A DNA stretch of 64,000 nt, taken from positions 43,881 to 107,880 of the forward strand of contig NZ_ATWI01000016.1 of assembly GCF_000421165.1 (NCBI RefSeq). Direction: 5' to 3'. Of this stretch, positions 60,381 through 64,000 are shown in pieces (the stretch's first letter is position 1; each line of letters begins with the position of its first letter). Both the position numbers and the translations under genes were made by a program. A model generated the notes under the pieces. The model did no database searches and had not been told where the DNA came from. It saw nothing but the letters and a program-made list of their open reading frames with translations. This DNA comes from Marinobacter daepoensis DSM 16072 (lineage in GTDB: Bacteria; Pseudomonadota; Gammaproteobacteria; Pseudomonadales; Oleiphilaceae).

Positions 60381-60935
60381 TCACTGGCGAGTCGGTTTAC
60401 CCAGAGCGTGGCGGATGTCGCTGACATGTACGCCGAACTGAGTGCTTTCCAGGTCTGCCAGGAAGAGTTCAAGGGTCTTGCGCACGGTTGGGAAGGAGAT
60501 TTCATCCCAGGGGATTTCTTTGGGGGCGAAGAGCCTGGATTCCAGAGATTCCTCTCCGGCGCCAAATTGGCCATCGATCAGGCTGGCCCGGTAAAACATA
60601 TGTACCTGGTTGATGTGAGGCACGTCGATGATGGAGTAAAGGCCGTCGATGTTCACTTCTGCCAGCGCTTCTTCCCGGGTTTCGCGTGCCGCCGCTTCGA
60701 CGGTGGTTTCGGCGTTCTCCATAAATCCTGCAGGCAGCGTCCAATAGCCATAGCGGGGTTCGATGGCCCGGCGACAAAGCAGAATCCGGCCTTCCCAGAC
60801 GGGTACGGTCCCCGCCACAATTTTGGGGTTCTGGTAGTGTATGGTTTCGCAGCTGACACAGACGTAGCGGTGGCGGTTATCACCTTCCGGAATTCGCTGT
60901 TCGACCGGATGGCCGCATGTGCTGCAATACTTCAT
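60381..60935 (-). CDS. Nudix hydrolase with N-terminal zinc ribbon
   Basis: A 184-residue Nudix hydrolase. A zinc ribbon precedes the fold: CSTCGHPVEQR and CVSCETIHYQNP (four cysteines in two CxxC pairs). The Nudix box follows the pattern G-x5-E-x7-RE-x2-EE with GFMENAETTVEAAA, then RETREEA. Zinc-ribbon Nudix proteins such as this act on NADH-like or nucleoside diphosphate compounds; the exact substrate is not clear. It is divergent from the CoA-pyrophosphatase-like gene with 93 bases between starts. Confidence 0.88.
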   Translation of the reverse strand: MKYCSTCGHPVEQRIPEGDNRHRYVCVSCETIHYQNPKIVAGTVPVWEGRILLCRRAIEPRYGYWTLPAGFMENAETTVEAAARETREEALAEVNIDGLYSIIDVPHINQVHMFYRASLIDGQFGAGEESLESRLFAPKEIPWDEISFPTVRKTLELFLADLESTQFGVHVSDIRHALGKPTRQ

Positions 60936-61028
60936 TATTTTCCCCGTATACTGAGAGCGTTGGTCATCAGTTTAACCATCCCGGCGGTCCATGTCTCATT
61001 CAATGTCGGGATGCTATCGGAGTAACCC

Positions 61029-61616
61029 GTGCGCGATCTATTGTTTGAAAAATTATCCAGCTATGCCCCAAAGCAGTTGGCGCTGGATTATCCGGAAGCC
61101 GGTATCCTGGTGCCGGTTACCGACAATGAAGCAGACCCTGAGATGATCTTTACGCTGAGGTCTGCCAATCTGAAAACTCACCGGGGGCAGGTGTCGTACC
61201 CGGGTGGCAAGCGCGACCCGGAAGACACCTCTCTCATTGCGACAGCGCTTCGGGAAACCCACGAGGAGATAGGGTTACCGCCGGAGCAGGTTGAAGTGGT
61301 TGCACCGTTGAGTCAGGTTATGTCCCGTTACGGCATCCTGGTCACACCTTATGTTGGTTTGGTTCCGGAGGATCACCCGGTCGAGCCTAATCCTGATGAA
61401 ATCGAAAGCGTGTTCCGGGTCCCGATTGCCTATTTTCTGGAAGACCGGCGAGAACGCACAGATGCACTGAGTTTCCTGAATCATACCTTCTATGTGCCTT
61501 GCTACCGTTGGGAGCGATATCAGATTTGGGGGTTGTCAGCGGTGGTTCTGGTCGACTTTCTTAACGCCGTGTACGATGCCGGTATTGATCTTCTCGAACC
61601 CCCTCAAGGAGAGTGA
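61029..61616 (+). CDS. CoA pyrophosphatase-type Nudix hydrolase (NudL-like)
   Basis: A 195-residue Nudix protein of the UPF0035/NudL group, which hydrolyses CoA and its derivatives to phosphopantetheine and adenosine bisphosphate in characterised members. The family-specific entry FTLRSANLKTHRGQVSYPGG is followed by the modified Nudix box KRDPEDTSLIATAL, then RETHEEIGL. The start is GTG 61029 (MRDLLFEK) with GGAG upstream. It begins a tight cluster with the gamma-carbonic anhydrase, DUF1289 and purT genes, with one- to four-base gaps or overlaps. Confidence 0.9.
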   Translation: MRDLLFEKLSSYAPKQLALDYPEAGILVPVTDNEADPEMIFTLRSANLKTHRGQVSYPGGKRDPEDTSLIATALRETHEEIGLPPEQVEVVAPLSQVMSRYGILVTPYVGLVPEDHPVEPNPDEIESVFRVPIAYFLEDRRERTDALSFLNHTFYVPCYRWERYQIWGLSAVVLVDFLNAVYDAGIDLLEPPQGE

Positions 61617-61617
61617 C

Positions 61618-62154
61618 ATGTATTACGAGTTGGATGGTATACGCCCCAGGTTGATTGGTGATGATCAGTTTGTTGCCCACAACGCGACTGTTATCGGCAA
61701 TGTCCGGCTGCTGGAAAAAAGCAGTCTCTGGTACAACGTAGTGATTCGTGGTGATAACGAACTGATTACGATTGGTCCCGAATCCAATGTCCAGGATGGC
61801 ACCGTATTGCACACGGATTCCGGGTTCCCGATGACTATTGGGCGGGGAGTGACTGTTGGGCATAAGGCGATGCTTCATGGATGTGAAGTTGGTGACTACT
61901 CATTGATAGGTATCAATGCTGTGGTGCTGAATGGAGCCAGAATCGGAAAGCACTGCCTGATTGGGGCGAATACGCTTATCCCGGAAGGGATGGAAATCCC
62001 CGATGGGTCGATGGTTGTCGGAGCTCCGGGCAAAATCAAGCGCCAACTGAATGAGAGTCAGAAGAAGATGCTGGAAATGAGTGCGGCCCATTATGTACAG
62101 AATGCGGCGCGTTACAGTCAGGGGTTCAGGTCTTGTGAGCCGGAGTCAGAATGA
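61618..62154 (+). CDS. Gamma-carbonic anhydrase-family protein
   Basis: A 178-residue left-handed beta-helix protein of the gamma-carbonic anhydrase (YrdA/CaiE) family. Hexapeptide repeats are visible (FVAHNATVIGNVRLLEKSSLW, VIRGDNELITIG, TIGRGVTVGHKAMLHGCEVG, LIGINAVVLNG). The zinc-ligand histidines H..H..H lie in LHTDSGF and VGHKAMLHG. Such proteins may or may not have carbonic anhydrase activity, and the physiological role is often unknown. The start is two bases after the NudL stop, and the stop overlaps the DUF1289 start by four bases. Confidence 0.9.
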   Translation: MYYELDGIRPRLIGDDQFVAHNATVIGNVRLLEKSSLWYNVVIRGDNELITIGPESNVQDGTVLHTDSGFPMTIGRGVTVGHKAMLHGCEVGDYSLIGINAVVLNGARIGKHCLIGANTLIPEGMEIPDGSMVVGAPGKIKRQLNESQKKMLEMSAAHYVQNAARYSQGFRSCEPESE

Positions 62155-62333
62155 GGAGGGCGGACCGGGTGCGCTCTCCTTGTGTAAGTGTTTGCGCGTT
62201 GGATGAAAACGATGTCTGCATAGGCTGTCATCGTACGGGAGATGAAATTCTCCGTTGGACTCAAATGACGGATGAAGAGCGCAGAAGCGTTTTGAAACAG
62301 GTAGCAATCAGGGAACAGAAGGTGGCTTTATAA
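62151..62333 (+). CDS. DUF1289 small cysteine protein
   Basis: A 60-residue protein matching DUF1289. The core is SPCVSVCALDENDVCIGCHRTGDEILRW, with four cysteines (CxxxC...CxxC) that may bind iron or zinc, followed by WTQMTDEERRSVL. Function is unknown. It overlaps the carbonic anhydrase-like gene by four bases and stops one base before purT, so it is surely in the same operon. Confidence 0.85.
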   Translation: MRRADRVRSPCVSVCALDENDVCIGCHRTGDEILRWTQMTDEERRSVLKQVAIREQKVAL

Positions 62334-62334
62334 A

Positions 62335-63537
62335 ATGACAAAGAATTCTGATACCCGAGTGAGGGTGGGGACCCCTCTTAAAGCCAGCGCATTCCGAGTG
62401 CTTTTTTGTGGCTCCGGAGAGTTAGGTAAAGAAGTGGTTATAGAGCTCCAGCGGTTTGGGGTTGAAGTGATTGCGGTTGATCGATATGCGGATGCTCCGG
62501 CTATGCAGGTGGCTCACCGTTCACACGTTGTTGATATGCTGGACCCTGAGGCGTTGAGAAAGGTCGTAGAGCTGGAGCGTCCTAACCTCATCGTTCCTGA
62601 AATTGAAGCGATTGCGACTCAGGAATTGGTCGAGTTGGAGAACGAGGGCTATCAGGTCATACCGACAGCGCGTGCCGTGAATCTCACGATGAACCGGGAA
62701 GGGATTCGCCGCCTGGCTGCAGAAGAGCTTGGGCTTCCCACTTCCCCGTATCGGTTTGCGGGGACTCGTGAGGAGTATCTGCAGGCCGTACGTGAGATAG
62801 GCTTTCCTGTGGTGGTGAAGCCTGTGATGAGTTCGTCGGGTAAGGGCCAGAGTATGGTCCGGGCAGAAGCTGATGTGGACGGGGCCTGGGAATACGCCCA
62901 GAGTGGCGGCAGGGCCGGTAAGGGAAGGGTGATTGTTGAGGGTTTCGTCGACTTTGACTACGAGATCACTTTGCTTACGGTCAGACATAAAAGTGGAGTG
63001 ACTTTCTGTGCGCCGATCGGTCATTGTCAGGAGGATGGCGATTATCGGGAGTCCTGGCAGCCACAACCTATGCAGGATCGCGCGCTTGAGCGATCAAAGG
63101 AAATTGCCAGGGCGGTGGTTGAAGATCTTGGTGGATACGGCATCTATGGTGTTGAGTTATTTGTTCGTGGCGATGACGTTTGGTTTTCAGAGGTATCCCC
63201 ACGCCCGCACGACACCGGGTTGGTAACGCTCATTTCTCAGGACCTGTCTGAATTTGCCATTCATGCGCGGGCCATTCTTGGTCTGCCGATTCCTGGGATT
63301 CGACAGAATGGACCGAGTGCGTCTGCCGTCATTCTTCCGGAAGGGGATTCTGCTGACGTCGTGTATGAAGGGTTGGATGACGCGCTGGCAAAGCCTGATA
63401 CCCAGCTTCGGCTGTTCGGCAAGCCCGAACTGCAAGGTCGCCGGCGAATGGGGGTGGCTTTGGCGCTTGGTACCTCTATAGAGGAAGCTCGTAAAACGGC
63501 GGGCGAAGCGGCTAAAGCTGTTAAGGTCTCGCTCTAG
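62335..63537 (+). CDS. purT: Phosphoribosylglycinamide formyltransferase 2 (formate-dependent)
   Basis: A 400-residue ATP-grasp enzyme that makes formyl-GAR from formate, ATP and GAR in purine synthesis. The N-terminus FCGSGELGKEVVIELQRFGVEVIAVDRYADAPAMQVAHRSHVVDMLD, the GYQVIPTARAVNLTMNREGIRRLAAEELGLPTSPY link, and the ATP-grasp VVKPVMSSSGKGQS and GVELFVRGDDVWFSEVSPRPHDTG are all typical. Length is normal. It ends the operon with NudL-like, gamma-CA and DUF1289 genes. Purine synthesis genes purL and purT lie within 3 kb of one another. Downstream is an rRNA promoter region. Confidence 0.97.
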   Translation: MTKNSDTRVRVGTPLKASAFRVLFCGSGELGKEVVIELQRFGVEVIAVDRYADAPAMQVAHRSHVVDMLDPEALRKVVELERPNLIVPEIEAIATQELVELENEGYQVIPTARAVNLTMNREGIRRLAAEELGLPTSPYRFAGTREEYLQAVREIGFPVVVKPVMSSSGKGQSMVRAEADVDGAWEYAQSGGRAGKGRVIVEGFVDFDYEITLLTVRHKSGVTFCAPIGHCQEDGDYRESWQPQPMQDRALERSKEIARAVVEDLGGYGIYGVELFVRGDDVWFSEVSPRPHDTGLVTLISQDLSEFAIHARAILGLPIPGIRQNGPSASAVILPEGDSADVVYEGLDDALAKPDTQLRLFGKPELQGRRRMGVALALGTSIEEARKTAGEAAKAVKVSL

Positions 63538-63662
63538 CCGTGGTTTATTATTGGAAAGAGTCGCCTTGTGTGTTTTTTGGGTGATTTTTGAGCGTTTCGG
63601 TTGTAATCTAAGCAGTCAGATAGGTGGAAACCGAAGAGTTGAAAATAAATCGAGAAAGGTCG

Positions 63663-63690
63663 TTGACAGAATTCCTGAGGGCTGTAGAAT
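63663..63690 (+). promoter_or_regulatory. rRNA operon promoter 1
   Basis: TTGACA (63663-63668), a 16-base spacer and TAGAAT (63685-63690), followed by the GC-rich discriminator GCGCACC. This is the first of three near-identical promoters. Confidence 0.85.
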
Positions 63691-63793
63691 GCGCACCACT
63701 TCTGAGGGACAAGCCGCTGACAAGCGGAACGAACTGGAAGTAACCACTTGAAAGTGTTGAAGAAAATGGTTTAACAAATTCTTCATAAAGTGG

Positions 63794-63821
63794 TTGACAA
63801 GGTGGCGGTTCGGTGTAGAAT
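63794..63821 (+). promoter_or_regulatory. rRNA operon promoter 2
   Basis: TTGACA (63794-63799), a 16-base spacer and TAGAAT (63816-63821), then GCGCGCC. It repeats the pattern of the first promoter 131 bases downstream; the GC-rich discriminator suits stringent control. Confidence 0.88.
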
Positions 63822-63896
63822 GCGCGCCTCGATTAAGCAGTAAGCCGGTTGGATTTGGTGGCTTTCGAAAGAAAGCAAATCACTGAAAATAAACGG

Positions 63897-63924
63897 TTGA
63901 CAAGGCGGCGAAACGATGTAGAAT
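63897..63924 (+). promoter_or_regulatory. rRNA operon promoter 3
   Basis: TTGACA (63897-63902), a 16-base spacer and TAGAAT (63919-63924), then ACGCCACC. It lies 103 bases after promoter 2 and about 30 bases before the boxA-like site, so it is the one nearest to the rRNA leader. Confidence 0.88.
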
Positions 63925-63954
63925 ACGCCACCTTGATTGAGCAGCAGCTCAAAC

Positions 63955-64000
63955 GCTCTTTAAAAAGTTGACCAAGTAATTCGTGTGGGCGCTGGCCGAG
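63955..64000 (+). promoter_or_regulatory. rRNA leader with boxA-like antitermination site
   Basis: GCTCTTTAAAAA (63955-63966) is close to the rRNA boxA consensus TGCTCTTTAACA, where NusB/NusE bind to prevent premature termination. The next bases, AATTCGTGTGGGCGCT, resemble the leader between boxA and the 16S gene in related gammaproteobacteria. The 16S rRNA gene itself is not inside the window; it should begin a few hundred bases to the right. Confidence 0.82.

Noticed and set aside
63551..63751. Plus-strand open frame of 66 codons after purT
   Set aside because: It overlaps the first rRNA promoter and has no protein-like character.

Overview
The window looks like chromosome of a Marinobacter-type marine gammaproteobacterium. 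The strongest clue is the 661-residue double-SDR protein at 27977-29962. Its length, two-domain layout and remembered sequence match the fatty acyl-CoA reductase of Marinobacter wax-ester producers. Other clues are a MotY-type flagellar protein, a BolA protein of the gammaproteobacterial type, DUF349 and DUF2788 proteins, and the gene order mtnA / MTA deaminase / ubiG / mupP / yciK, which I recall from Pseudomonas aeruginosa. Most of the window is ordinary housekeeping DNA. No insertion sequence, integrase, phage gene or CRISPR array was seen.

Layout. 0-7.6 kb: the 5' end of a LysM/FecR-like exported protein overlapping an OmpR-type response regulator, topoisomerase III, bolA-yciO, an unknown protein, a chemoreceptor with a c-type heme motif in its periplasmic domain, and an MBL-fold hydrolase. 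7.7-13.4 kb: a tightly coupled four-gene operon for an SMC-like complex (Toprim protein, SMC ATPase, kleisin, MksE-like subunit), related to MksBEF/MksG and the Wadjet (JetABCD) plasmid-defence systems but in the order D-C-A-B. 13.4-16.9 kb: a membrane diguanylate cyclase, an unknown membrane protein and a YdhR-like protein. 16.9-24 kb: an accessory, apparently catabolic neighbourhood. It has a decayed multiheme cytochrome fragment, an exported monoheme beta-propeller protein, an AraC regulator, a dihydroxyacetophenone-dioxygenase-like cupin, a lipoprotein, and a zinc dehydrogenase/epimerase pair.

24.2-32.8 kb: tRNA-Arg(CCU), a pitrilysin-type protease, the fatty acyl-CoA reductase behind a leader rich in small palindromes, RNase T, dihydroorotase and motY. 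32.9-44.6 kb: a histone-deacetylase-like hydrolase, a Pat-type protein acetyltransferase, rdgC, yaaA, and the yciK-mupP-ubiG operon beside methylthioadenosine salvage genes. The acetyltransferase and the deacetylase-family protein are divergent neighbours, which suggests opposing roles in lysine acylation. 44.6-53.3 kb: tail-specific protease, a fatty-acid oxidation pair (thiolase plus multifunctional enzyme), ComFB-like and DUF349 proteins. 53.4-63.5 kb: recX, mltF, purL, several Nudix and small proteins, gamma-carbonic anhydrase and purT. The last 340 bases hold three near-identical strong promoters and a boxA, so an rRNA operon almost certainly starts just beyond the right edge.

Most promising for a less-described system: the SMC/Toprim operon at 7696-13443. 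Second are the 16.9-24 kb cluster and the palindrome-rich leader of the fatty acyl-CoA reductase. All family names come from reading protein motifs by eye; no database search was run.
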